This document shows positions 34,640 through 46,320 of a stretch of 64,000 bases of DNA, piece by piece. The translations under genes and the position numbers were made by a program. Each line of letters opens with the position of its first letter. Position 1 is the stretch's first letter. Where the stretch lies: positions 620,001-684,000 of the forward strand of contig JAJKFH010001431.1 in assembly GCA_023333565.1 (NCBI GenBank), in the 5' to 3' direction. The stretch comes from Puffinus mauretanicus (taxonomy: Eukaryota; Chordata; Aves; Procellariiformes; Procellariidae). Below the pieces are notes generated by a model. That model was not told the origin of the DNA. It ran no database searches and saw only the letters and a program-made list of their open reading frames with translations.

Positions 34640-34676
34640 TCAAAATTTGGGCTTCAAATTTTGTGTTGATTACAGT
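34640..34676 (+). repeat. Direct repeat copy B (37 bp)
   Basis: Begins TCAAAATTTGGGCTTCAAAT and ends TTGATTACAGT. It is continuous with complex AT-rich DNA to its right (TTTAATAATTTTCTCC and GGCCATTTAATAC), which looks like an old non-coding element. B may therefore be the ancestral copy. Confidence 0.9.
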
Positions 34677-37049
34677 TATTTATTAGGATTGCCTTTTAAT
34701 AATTTTCTCCGGAATCTTGTTCTGCATGCCTTCACAAGGATTTAATTGTCTTCAACAGGCCATTTAATACAACTGTGTTTTAGCATGTTAGCATGATAAG
34801 TTATTGTGTTAAAGTGTCAGAACAACTGGGAGAAATCTATATTAAGGCTGATAAGAAAGGGACGAATTCAACTTTGAATGTGGTCAACTGCAAAATAAAA
34901 AATGTCTCTAGTATAGCACTTGTTTCTCAGCTCCCTTCTTCCTATTCCTGACTTTTTCACCAGTATTTCTGATAATTTATACACATCCATGTTACACAGT
35001 CCTTTGTTACTGTGTGAAAAACCTACACAAATGAGGTTCATTGATTACACGGAGGAAGAAGTGAAATTCCTGTCAAATGCTTAAAGAAATAGAATCAAAA
35101 CAGTTGTCATTTTTCTTTATTGATATAGTATTGTTCCCTTTCATAACAAAGGATAAAAATGTGATTTTGAAATTGTTGCGTTCCCTTGCATGGTATATTG
35201 GTTTCCATATGGTAGGAACCTCAGCGGGAATATGCTGATTTACACTAGCAGAAGTCCTAGTTGCTTATTTGAATGCCATCTTGCTATGTTATCTTGGTAG
35301 AGGCATAATGTTCCTGTGTTTTTCACGTAACCTTGTCTCATCTGCAAAGCTAAAATGTCGTTGCCGCTTCAGGAAAGGTTACTGGTGAGAAATGTTTGAG
35401 CTGTAAATGGATTCTTAATTTTGAATAGGACCCATTTTTTTAATGTGTTGAAAACCAGGCTTAGGATCCAAACACCTCTGAAACTTGAAAAGATTCAAAC
35501 TTGGATCTAGACTGAATCGTGAACCTTAAATCTGTTTCTAATATGTAGATAATTCAGTGTGCAAAGAGCGTACGTGCACATGCACATGTGTGTATGCACA
35601 CACATAGACACGACACGTATATTGATACATACCCACACAAATGTAAGTATTTTGCTTCAGGGTTGTACTTGGAAATAAGAAGTGACTTATTTATCTTCCA
35701 CTGGAATTCCATCAGTGTTGACTATATTTCCTAAAAAAGAATTCAAATTAAAAACGTTTCTAAATAATTTGAGCAGCTAAAGAAGTTACTGTTGGAAAAA
35801 AAATCAAAGGAATCAATTGCATTTTTTTGGAAAATATCTCTCATTGCCCATAAGCTATATTTTAGACATGTCTAAATTGCTTCTACATTACTAGGGTATT
35901 TTTAAATGTTCATTAGTTCCTTATCATTGTTCTGTACTGATTTCAATATAAGATTTTGATTTGAGGATGACTATAATAAAAAGGAGGACCCTTTTTATGT
36001 GGCTAATGCAATGTAAATAATTTAAATGTTGGAAGTGTGAAGCAGTGATTGACAGGAGGAGGGAAAGGATGTTGTGTGGGCTGGATGGCAAAGCAGGGAA
36101 TCAAAATGTGGAAATGAAGTAGACGTAGAAACATTCCGGTTGTTTTGGAGAAAATCACTGTCTGATTTTCGGTTTTGCAGAAACAAAGACAGGGTGGCCT
36201 GGATTTGAATCCTGTTTTACCAGCAAATCCAGCGTTCAGGATCGTTTGCATAACCAATTCCAGCCTTGGCTCATGTCTGTTCTGAATAAGCAGTTAAGCA
36301 GTTTGGGTATTTTTCAGTTCCCTGTGGGCTGGCAGAGAAAAGATATGCAGCACGGAGGACTGAAGGAGATGATTTGTTTAACTTCTGCTAGCCTGTATGG
36401 ATCCATTTCCCTGAAGGTAGCGATGTTCAGCCACCCTCATTCCCAGTACTGACCGGTGTACCATGCAGAAAGTGCTGCTCTCGCAGAGGGAAGATGTTCA
36501 GCTCTCAGTGGTTTGGACACCTATTTACAAAGGTTTTAAATAACTTAGGAACAGATTAGAGCTGTCTCCTAAAAACTGGGACCACGCTGAACCTGGTGCA
36601 GGTTCCAGCTTGGTGAGGGGGCCTCCAGCTGACTCAGGAGAAACGGGGAAAGCAGCCAAGCTTTATATGCCTCCCCAAACCCTCGTCTATAAGCTGGTGC
36701 TAAACCTCTGCTGTACCGCAGACTCTTCCTATGAGAGTACCCAAATATATAGTTAGCACCCGAAATCACAGGAGCCAGTGCAACTGACTTTCATCAGCAG
36801 ATTTGCAGCCGTAGGGGTTTTTTGGGTTTGGCTTTTTTCGCATCTGGATGTGACTTCAGAGCAGGACACAAGCCTTTAAAATGGAGAAAAGCTACCGTCA
36901 GATTAATTTTCTCTCTCACTCACGGACACACACAAGCTTAAAAAAAAATTGGCTCTGCTGTTGAGGAAGTGTAAGGCATGGTGTTCATTGTTTAAAAAAG
37001 GCAGATACTTGGTTAATGCCAGCACTCCAAAGACCCAGGCAAGCCTGCA
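34677..37049. other. Non-coding stretch
   Basis: AT-rich up to 36000. 35563-35620 is a degenerate CA/TG-alternating patch (GTGCACATGCACATGTGTG and following CACACACAT). No gene, no recognised repeat family. Confidence 0.5.
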
Positions 37050-37215
37050 TCCCCCTGGTGGAAAGTGCCCTGCAAACACAAGGCACGAGACAGCTCCTGC
37101 CCCCAGGAATTTGCCTTCGCAGTTCATAACCTGCGCAGAGGGAGGATCGTGCCCGAGGCAATGCAAGGGGCTAACTGCAAAGCTGAAAGCAGAACCCAGA
37201 TCTCCGGCCCGGCGC
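37050..37215 (-). repeat. Ancient MIR/L3-like repeat, antisense, long copy
   Basis: CCTGGTGGAAAGTGCCCTGC, AAACACAAGGCACGAGACAG, CTCCTGCCCCCAGGAATTTG, then GATCGTGCCCGAGGCAATGC, GCAAAGCTGAAAGCAGAACC and CAGATCTCC. This is the antisense order of an old amniote element ('..gtgctgtacaaacacaa..agacagtccctgccccaaggagttt.. ..cttgcccgaggtca..gcaaagctg..cagaacccagatctcc'). It spans more of the element than the other copies. Confidence 0.65.
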
Positions 37216-37279
37216 CTTGCACCATGAGCTTCGCTCTGGTTTGCTTACTGTTTTCCCACAGCAGCACTCTGCTGCACTA

Positions 37280-37560
37280 ATTGGGATTAGGTCCCCATTG
37301 CACTTAATGCTTCCTGAGCACAGAGGAGGAAGTAAACCCAGTCATGAAAAGCTCGACAGTTGTAGCTGCTTAATTGATGGGGTTATTTTAAATCCAGTCA
37401 GTTAAATTGCTGTGGACACCCTTTATTATAGCCTAGGCAATTTTATTTCAAGTTAGCTTTAATCAATTAGGAATTGATTTTAGCTAAGTCGGTATAAGAA
37501 CATCTCATCTGCTTTAACAAAATTGGTTTTAGAGAAGTGAAATGGGTGCAGATTCAGCAG
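37280..37560. promoter_or_regulatory. Candidate conserved non-coding element with palindrome
   Basis: Complex sequence with CACTAATTGGGATTAGG, GCACTTAATGC, GCTTAATTGATGGGG and TAAATCCAGTCAG. At 37453-37487 lies a 35-bp imperfect palindrome built on AATCAATT-AGG-AATTGATT. Dense homeodomain-like cores make this one of the better enhancer candidates. Function is inferred. Confidence 0.35.
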
Positions 37561-38689
37561 GGGCCCAAGGAAGGCTTTCTCTTTTTGCCTGCTAGTGATC
37601 AAGTCGAGGATGTCCTACTAAACCCCTAGATCCTGCGCAGCCACAGCAGATCCTATCCCAATCTTAAGTCCTGGTGAAATAAAATGAAATGAAATTGGAG
37701 ATAAGAGGGGTTACCTGAATGAAGGACTATCTCCCCAGCAACTTCTGCACATGCCCACAAGCACACCCTCGCCCTGACTGCACTGGGCAGTGGGGGAGGT
37801 TTGGGAGCAGCAAGCGAGGTGCGAGCTAAGAGCTTGCTAACTCGGCCCTGCCCAGGCTCCCGAGGCAGCATAACATCTTGGTCTTGCTCCATGTGTTTTT
37901 AATGTGCTTATTTTCTGCCAGGTTAGTGTTTTAAAGAGGTTTGCAAAGATGGCTGAGCTGGAGGTATGGCAAGGACAGTGGCTGGGGAGTTTGGCTGGGA
38001 GTAGGTGGAGGTAGGAGGAGGAAGCAGGAGCTCCGCTTCTTGGCAGAGGTGAGGCACTATACTGTGAAAATGGAAATGCCAGGAGAACTGAGAATTATCA
38101 ATGGAGAATTTCGAGATGTGACCAATTTCTAATGCTTTCTCACCTTCAGGACTACGAAACATTTGCAAGGTTATATTATTCTTTTGATGCTTTTTTCCCC
38201 AAAAGATTTCTCTGATGTTGTAACCATACTGTAAAATTGGTACTATGTTTAAAAAACCCATCCTGTTATCTTCAATTTGCTGCTGTTGTTTTTACCGTGA
38301 TCGTTATGAGTTCTCATATGGGAACTCTTTATCACAGAACGTTGAAATCTTTCATTTCTGTTCTCGTAAATTGTAAGAACAAAGCCACTGCAATCAAGGA
38401 CCCGCTACTTCTGGTACTATGAGACGAAAAAAGCAGGATTTCTACCTAGGACTTGTTTACTTTGTGCCAGAGCTGTTCCCAAGCTTGATTTCTTCTGTAG
38501 GTACAAGTAGTGTTAATGAGGTGTTAATGTGTATGTAAGTGATGCAGTCATAGATTTGCCTTTGATCAGTCGGTGTTATTTCCTTTTTTTTCCCTTTCCT
38601 TTTTTTTTTTTAACCTCGAAAAGCTGTTTGCACCATGAGAGCCTGAGAGAAATTTCTCCAGGAGCTGAAAGAACTTCTGAAAACAATGT
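37561..38689. other. Non-coding stretch
   Basis: No gene. 38308-38327 is a short inverted repeat, GAGTTCTCATATGGGAACTC, with arms matching at 7 of 8 positions. A T12 run ends at 38611. Confidence 0.5.
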
Positions 38690-38730
38690 GCAGTAAGACT
38701 CCCACTGACTGCAGTGGGGTCAGTATTGTT
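38690..38730 (+). repeat. Ancient amniote repeat remnant
   Basis: CAGTAAGACTCCCACTGACT followed by GCAGTGGGGTCAGTATTG matches the phrase '..aaaactcccattgacttcagtggggccagtattg' of a very common old amniote repeat. The core CCACTGACTGCAGTGG is nearly self-complementary. Confidence 0.5.
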
Positions 38731-39337
38731 CCTTTGATTACAATTGTTTGAAGAGTAAAAACATATTCCCAAGGGTTTGCCTACATGCAGTTTTTGTACT
38801 GCTTTAAATATAGGCTTGAAACTAGTATACTGAAAGCAGTATAGAGACCCTAGTAAAATGCAGTTGTGTAATTGTCAGGATGTTTATGCCAATCTTGCCT
38901 GATCCCACAAATGCAGAGGAGCTTATAGTGCCTCCCTATCTGTATCAATACCGTAACTTCAATGTTTTTACAAAAATGCACTCCAGGAGCTAACTTGGCA
39001 CAAAGACTGGGTGTATTAGGCTTGAGTTTCTTGGCTTGTAATTATTAACACACATGAAAAATGAAAGCAAGGCATTTAAAGAGGGAAAGCTCCAGAAAGT
39101 AGAAAAATGATGCTTTCATCTTATTGATGTGGGCTTCCTTATCCTGTCGCCTTTGTTATCGCTCTTACTCACTCTTGCTGACATACAGCAGCATTGCCTC
39201 CTGTTTATCTCAGTTTCATGAAAAAAACAAACAGTCGGGGGGTGTGCGCGTGTATGTGTGTGGGACCTTCATAAAGTGAACACATACAAAGTGGAGTTGA
39301 AATGGTGTTCAGTTCAATGCTCATGTCTCCAGACTCC

Positions 39338-39368
39338 CCAGGCATCTTCTTAAGACTCTGATGCCTGG
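39338..39368. other. Inverted repeat (9-bp arms, 13-nt loop)
   Basis: CCAGGCATC at 39338-39346 and GATGCCTGG at 39360-39368 are exact complements. The loop contains TCTTAAGA, itself a palindrome. Function unknown. Confidence 0.8.
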
Positions 39369-41534
39369 AACAATCATGTTTTCAAGTGGACGATTGCGTG
39401 GGTTTCTGTATGCGCTGCTCTCGGGGGATCCCGTTGGCTGCAGTCGTGCCTTACAAGCTGCCAAGAACGGGCTCCACTGTCCTGGGCGCTGCACAACCAA
39501 GCCAGCAGACAGGTCCTGCCCTCTGCACCGCAGCCCCTGCCGTGTAACTGGCCTGGACATGCACGGCAGCAGGGAGATGCGGCATGCACAGCGGGAGGCA
39601 ACAGTGCGGTCGCAGCAGCCGGCGTGCTGGCGCTGAGGATTGGGGAGGGCTGGACGTGGGAAGCTTCCTGAGAAGAAGCGAAGCTGAAATGGAAAAGGAG
39701 GGAAAGCGAAGTGAGAAAGAAAAGCGGGGAAAGACGGATGCTCAGAAGAAACCGTGCAGGAGGCTGTAGGAAGCAGGCCACCAGCACAAACTGACAGCCC
39801 AGTCAAAACTGAATAAAAAGCTCCAGGAGCAGCTGGAGGCTTCCAGTGCTGATGGCTCTGTAGCTTTCCCTCCTGGCTGGGGTCTCGTTCTTGTTGCAGT
39901 TTCCCCCCACAGGCCACATGGCAGGAAGAGGAAGCAGGCTTGAATCACACAGAAGTGATTTAAATCAGCCAAGTTGGGCTCCTGTTCCAAATCCTACTTT
40001 AGATGATGCCTGTCTCTCCCTTGTAACTCTACAAAGCCCTGGATAGACTATCCTTGCCAGACTTAAGTCAACCTTTGGAAGTACTCCTTTTCCTCCTCTC
40101 TCCTAATCCACCTGAGAATGAGGTGGGAGGAAAGGAGATTATTGCATAAAGTTACATCCAAGGGTTGTGGAGATGTAGTACATCTGGGAGACTGGGTCCC
40201 AGTCTACCCAGCCCCTTGGGTCTGGAGGTTTCTCCCATATCTGCCTCTCACGACTCCAGTTCTGCCTGTTTCTTTTTGTTTGGAAGCACAGGCAAACTCC
40301 TAAAATAGGAGAGGGAAAGTTTAAACTTGCAAAGAAGAGGCATAGCGAACTATGCACCTCTGTGTGTAACTCTTGTTTATAAGCCTGAGCGGGGTGTCTG
40401 GGTTTGCTAAGTGAGGCTGAGCAAGCCTGCCGCAGCAGAGGCGGACGTCTCGCAAGGTAAAACGGGTGGCCCTGGAAGCATTTGCTGTTTGCAGGGAGCA
40501 GCTCCAGCAACAGCTGCTATAAATTTCCTCATCTTCTATTTCTTCCTCCCCCGTCCCGGGTTTATGTTTTGTTGTTCCAGTTGGGGTTTAATGTGCTCTC
40601 CAGTTTCCTCTATTTTTCTTTTTGAGTGTGTTTTGATTTTTTCATATTGAAGTCGCTGCCGACAAAAGGTGCCAGCCTATTTAACAGCTGCCTGGAGATA
40701 AGTGCTCAGTGGATGCAGACGGCAGGCGCAGCATGGGTGGCAGTGTCGGAGGCCAGCCGAGACATCGCTTGGGCGGGCAGCACCGTGTCTCCTCGGCCTC
40801 CGCGTTCATTTGCCCCTTCATCTGGGCTGCTGAGAGCGCGTCATGGATGATGCTGATTTTTGGAATGGAGACTTAGTGCTTTGGATGCGAAAGCATGCCG
40901 TATGTTTTCACACCTGAAAGCTTTTCAAGGAAAGATCTGAGATGTTTCCTTTTATGCGCATACGTTGAACTTTCTTTGCCTGGCTTCAGACTTTTTTTTT
41001 TTTTTAACACATATGGTGATTGCTTCCAATGTGTGCTTATGGAAACGGGAGACATTTGCATTCCTAGTTTAGGAGAAGACGGGGACTTGACAGATATTTG
41101 ATTTGAGTTGGCTTGTTATTTCTAGTTCTGGCTTATTGCAACCACGGTGCCTACTGCTGTATCTCTATTGATTGCAGACAGACATCCTGAGGGATAACTC
41201 TGTCTTCCCTTTCATTTAAAAAGGAAAAAAAGGCATGTCTCCTGCCCTGCTACTTGTGAAGACAGACACAAATATGTAATGCAGCCTGTTTGGTGAGATT
41301 GAAAGTGTGTCACTGTGAGCTCTAAAAAGCCGTCATTCATTCACCCTGTCGTCTCTGTCCTTCTCTGAGGTGCCCTTGGCGACCCACGGCACCGGTGCTC
41401 AGAGCTGTGCGGGGAGGGCTGTGGAAAATAAGTGCTTGCCATTGCTTGGGTAAAACTAGTGAGGAAGTGAAACCGTGAAGGATAACCCATCTGAATTCAA
41501 AGCTTTGCCAATTCCAAAACTGCGCCCGACACCG
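39369..41534. other. Non-coding stretch with GC-rich patches
   Basis: GC-rich patches occur at about 39420-39620 and 40690-40850. A 198-codon minus-strand frame (39321-39917) begins with GTG rather than ATG, has no domain and lies in low-stop GC-rich DNA, so I do not call it a gene. A T14 run is at 40992-41005. Confidence 0.45.
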
Positions 41535-41551
41535 CCCCCCCTCCCCCCCCC
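41535..41551 (-). other. C-run, G-quadruplex-prone on minus strand
   Basis: Seven C, one T and nine C on the plus strand. The minus strand can form a one-base-loop quadruplex and the plus strand an i-motif. Confidence 0.7.
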
Positions 41552-44500
41552 TTATTTGTGTCCAGCCAGGCAAACTCTACCCGAGCCCTGGTTTTAGCAC
41601 ATTTGGGATAGTTTCTTAGGGCCTTTGCCAGAGGGGAAATGGCTGGGTTTACATTTGCATCTCTAGAGCACCAGAGTCCCTGAGAGTTTCTCCAGCAGCC
41701 CAAATGTTGTTCCCTGCAGAGAAGGGCCCTGACCACGTCCCGTTGTCGGAGTAGAGCAGGGGGAAAGGACAAATATGAGTATCTGCTGGCACTGAAGAGC
41801 TTGTCTCTGTCATTACAGAAAGTGAATCAAAGACTCCGCTCCAGTTCTTCAGCATTGCCTTCTCTTGAGTGACGTGCTTGGGCTGCTGCTCTGACTTTAA
41901 GGCACTGCAGGGTTTGGCTGTCCTGAAAGTGAAGGCAGCTTGTACAGGTAAAAGTGGGCTAAATTAAAATCCTCTAGCGTGGGTACCAGCAGCAGTGCAA
42001 CTCTTGTAGCAGGACACTCAGCACAGGTTAGTAGCCCCGGAGTTTACCTACGGCTTCTCTATTGCACGTTGCCTGAGTGCCTGTGGGGTCTCTGCTATCA
42101 ATACCCGTGCCTCCTCGTTTAAAGCCAGCATGGCCGAGTTCTGAAAATCATTGAGGATTCCTGCAAATGCAGGTCTTTGCCTCATAGGATGAGGAGACAG
42201 TCAGTCTTTAGCTTCTGTACCTCATTCCTGCAGCTCCTAGAAGTGAAAATGAGGCTAGGAGAAATGGCAAACATCATACTTCAAGCCTGAAAAATCTGCG
42301 GTTGCCAGGGTACAAATCTCTTTGAAGCAACATGCTTACTATGTTTCATTTAGTGAATTGATCTGATGGCTTACGTTTCTGTGAAGACACTGCCTCACTT
42401 GCTCATTTAGTTTTCCTTCCTCCCTCCAAGCCCCAGAACATAGACCGTTCTAAGCAAACTACCTCATCTGTTGGAAGGAGACCTCTGCTCATTCCTGCCA
42501 AATGAGAGAAAATCAAAATCCTTGCTGAGAGGCAGTAAAAGAGCAACGTTGCTGCCTGGAATTGCATCAGGAGCTCCTTGCTTATTAGGCCCTGTAACTG
42601 CTACAGCAGGGAAACAAGTAGCTGAGCCTGTTCAAAAGCCTATGGATTCTTTCTTGCATTAAGTTAATTAGTGAGAAATGAAACAAGCAGCTAGCGCATG
42701 AAAGAAAAGGATTAGGTATCTCATATCTTAGTAGTTCAGTGGAATTGCAAGGAAAAGGGATCCTACTTGTCACTGATAAGAAATGAGTGTTTTATCCTTG
42801 CTTCAATTTTGAGCAAAATTCATTGTGTGTTTTACCTGCTGATGAACAGAGAACATTCAGCCGCTGAGGCAAATGTGATAACAACTAATCCAGAGAAACT
42901 CGTGTGACCAGTTAGTGCTTGGACAAAGTCCTGTCTGAACCACTTGTTTCTGCCTGCGAAGCACCATCTCCAATTCCCTTCTGCACTCGCTCCAACGGGA
43001 GGCTACAGGGAGTAGGAAACTCACAAATGAACACACTCACTCCTCCCCAGCGCTTAGCAGCACCAGGAAAATAAGGCAAACAGATGGGAGCCAATGTATC
43101 ATCCAAATGAAATCCCACCCTTCATGTAAATGTGCCAGCTGAAGAGGAGACGGGATTCTTATTGGTGTCCTTTGCCATAGACAGCAAATGTGACTTTTTT
43201 GGCTCAAAGGTAGCTAACGAGTGCTTTGCTTCTTTCCTCCTTTGGGTGCTTGTCGTCTTGTCGTCTGAAGTTGGGATGTGCAGAAGTATGAGACTTTCCA
43301 GAGAAAGCTCCAGATGCCCCTGGCAAACTTTTGTTTCCCCTAAATCCTGCTTTCCTGCTGTGTCTGTGGCTGGGGCTGAATTTTGACCAGAAAGACTCGC
43401 AGTTACCTAACAGGCTCTCGAGCTGTATTTTACATGGACAGGATGCATTTCCGTCTGGAGCTGCCGTGGCAGGTTTTCCTTGCCTTCCTGACAGGCTTCA
43501 CGTTGTCAGGAACAAAATTTGCTTTTAATGGGTATTGGGATCCCTCTCCCCTTCATGTGTTTCAATTGTGACATTTGGAAATATTACTCAGGAAATCTCT
43601 CGCCATCTGGGCCTCCAGCAGCCTCAACACCTGCACCGCTGATGCTCCCTTGCCTCTCTCAAGAGCAAGCCCATCTCTTCCCCTGCAGCTGTCCCCTTCA
43701 GACTCTCTTCCTCGGCCTGTCAGCAGCTTCTCTGACAGCAACCAGCTTGTGGATCCTGGCCAGCCCTTTTTCCCAGCCTGTTAACGTGATGGGAGCTTTC
43801 TCCACTTGCAATCAATGTTCAGTTTCCATCCCTTGCCATGAAGTGAAGACCGCTCCTGCAGCATTTGAGGAGGTACAGATCTACCTGCACATCTCCCCAG
43901 CCTGCTTCTTGGTAACAAGCCATCGCTTATCTGCAAAACTCACAAGCCAAGTGCTCCTTCAGCCTGAGTTTTCACGGGGTAGCCCTTCTCAGCTACAGTG
44001 CAGGCTCACTGTGCCCATGCAAAAGGCTCTTATCCTCAACTTCAGTATCACCTCTGCTTTGCTGTGTGTCTCCATCAGCAGTAAGCAGCCTACTGAATAG
44101 CCCTCTTCCTCTGCTTCATCCTCCGTGGGGTCAAGAGCAAGTAAGCGTGACTAGGAGCAGGTTTGCCTGCCACCTCTGAAAGTGCAAGGTTGATCTCTTC
44201 ACATGGCTGGTGCCATCCCACAAGGTACATGTACACCCTCATGCACTACTGCTAGCCTCAGCAGCCTGCTGGGACCTTTACTCATTGTGGTAGCTCCCTG
44301 GTCTAGCTAAGCTCTGAAGGGCTTGTTAGCCACTGCTAAATAAAGCTGGGGGTTGTCTGGCAGCCTTTACATCCTGCGCTCCTGAGATCTGGACCCAAGG
44401 TCCCAAGCAGAGCCAGCTAACAGACTAAAGTGGATAGGTGGGTATGTGCAATGTTAAGTTTTATACAGACTTATAATTATATATACAATACTTTAAATAT

Positions 44501-46254
44501 ATATATATGTATAGATACTGAGGAGAACTGTAAGTATATCACTCAGAAATCACCCAAATTATAACACCACAGTAGAAAGCTGGATCAGCTCTACTGAAGC
44601 CAATGGAACAAGGAATCAGATTAATGTACCATTTTACTCGGGTAAAGAAGGATATTTATATAAAGTACAGCATTTCAAAATGGTCAAGGTTTCTTTTAAG
44701 TCTGTGAAACGTTGCTGTTTAAATATATGTGATGCAACATTTCCTTTTCTAGCTGATAAGAACCACTGCTAGAGAGTTTACTAGCATGAGTGGTCTCTTC
44801 CAAATTAATTTTATACTTTAACTAGAGTAAGTTCTATACTGCTAGAAGACAGAACGAATATGGAATGAAGATTGACTTCTTCTCTCTAAGTTTCACAGTT
44901 AAGTATCGTACACTGAAAGGGTGGACAAACTGGGAGTCCTAAATACTGCTAGCGATTCCATCTAGCTAGTCAGTTTATGTAAAATCATTGACCTTGATCC
45001 GAGGATAGACCTCTTTAACACAATCAATACAGGTGCAATCAGATAAGAACATTCTACTGTTTTATTAAAGTGCATCTAATTCAAAACTCAATAACTCTCA
45101 CAAATCCTTAATCAGAGAAGGCATCCTGGGAGGTATTTAGGTGAGTGATCTTATAACTCTTGCTCTCTCCTTGTTAGGATGGCATTTTACAAATAGACAT
45201 GTCTGTTTCCTCTTTACCGTCCCTGCCATAATTCTTTCACTGTACAGTTGTGTTGATTATCATGCATTTATCAAGTCTTTTTTCCCTTCATTTATTTAAA
45301 GAGATTGAGTCAAATGACAGCTTCTGCTTACCCCGTCCCCCAGCATCACTGTGGCCAAGCATATAAATGCAAATGTGGCTCCCTTGCTGGCACACTGGGT
45401 CCTCCGTTCTAGTCCAGGGCTTAGATGTTTTACTCTATAGGAGGTGCAGTGTTAATGCATGCTGTCTAACTCAGGGTGTCCTGGGATAATGAAAGAAAAC
45501 AGTCCATGTGCAGCATTATGTGATAGTTTAAGTAGAATGAAAGCCAAAGGCAATGACTGTATTTTTAGGAATGATTTTAAATCAAAATGATACATACTGA
45601 ATAAGACAAAATAAGCATAAGGCAGAGAGCTCTGAGAGCACTGCTTACAGTGAGGTAATTATTATTCTTTCCAGGTGATCCTCAGCATGTTCCTCAATAA
45701 TGCAAAATAAATTGTAATTTGGAGCAGTTGAGCTGAAGGCTGATTTTTTTTTAGTCATTTAAGTTCAAATACGGCAGACTAAGGGCATTAGGTCTTTAGC
45801 GTAAGTGCGAATGGCTGCACATGCTTAGCTAGACCCTGGTTCCCCGCATTATACAAAACAGCACTTAGCCAGTCTATATAGTAAAATAAGAAAAAAATCA
45901 AATAGGCTTGTAAATATATATAGCACAGAGAGGCTCAAGTGGCTGCAGTACTGCAACAGTCTCCTTAACATATGTGTCCAGTGACAAGAGAGGAGGTCTG
46001 GATAGCGGCTCCTTACAAGTAGGAGTCTTCCAGTTGTGATTCTTCTCCTTCTACTTCCTCAGACTTGAACCTAGTTATTTGGAAGTTTCATAGTTTTTAA
46101 AATTATGAAAAATTTTGGTTCTTCCTCAACCTTTTTCCTTGCTCTGTTTCAATCAAGGTAATGCCTACAAAGGACATGATCTATCATGTTCCAATTCCCA
46201 CACGCACAACATCACCAACATCTGAGGTAACTTCTCAGATGACCTGGAAAGTGC
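41552..46254. other. Long non-coding stretch
   Basis: A 193-codon plus frame at 43519-44100 starts with TTG (first ATG at 43528), is rich in Ser, Pro and Leu, and has no domain. I treat it as chance. 44462-44515 is AT-rich with a six-unit (AT) run at 44497-44508. 44581-44650 has a faint resemblance to old amniote repeats (CTACTGAAGCCAATGG). No gene recognised. Confidence 0.45.
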
Positions 46255-46320
46255 TTTCCAGGAGCAGAATTCTGGGTCTCCTATACCAAGTGATCTACCC
46301 ACTGGACACAGTAATATCTC
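46255..46320 (-). repeat. Ancient MIR-like repeat fragment, antisense
   Basis: GCAGAATTCTGGGTCTCCTA followed by TACCAAGTGATCTACCCACT and GGACAC resembles the antisense 3' part 'cagaacccgggtctcct..ccaagtgctctacccactgga'. The other half is not recognisable. Confidence 0.5.

Noticed and set aside
39321..39917. 198-codon open frame on the minus strand
   Set aside because: It starts with GTG, lies in GC-rich low-stop DNA, overlaps plus-strand frames and has no domain.
43519..44100. 193-codon open frame on the plus strand
   Set aside because: It starts with TTG (first ATG at 43528). Composition is Ser/Pro/Leu-rich without domain, splice signals or context.
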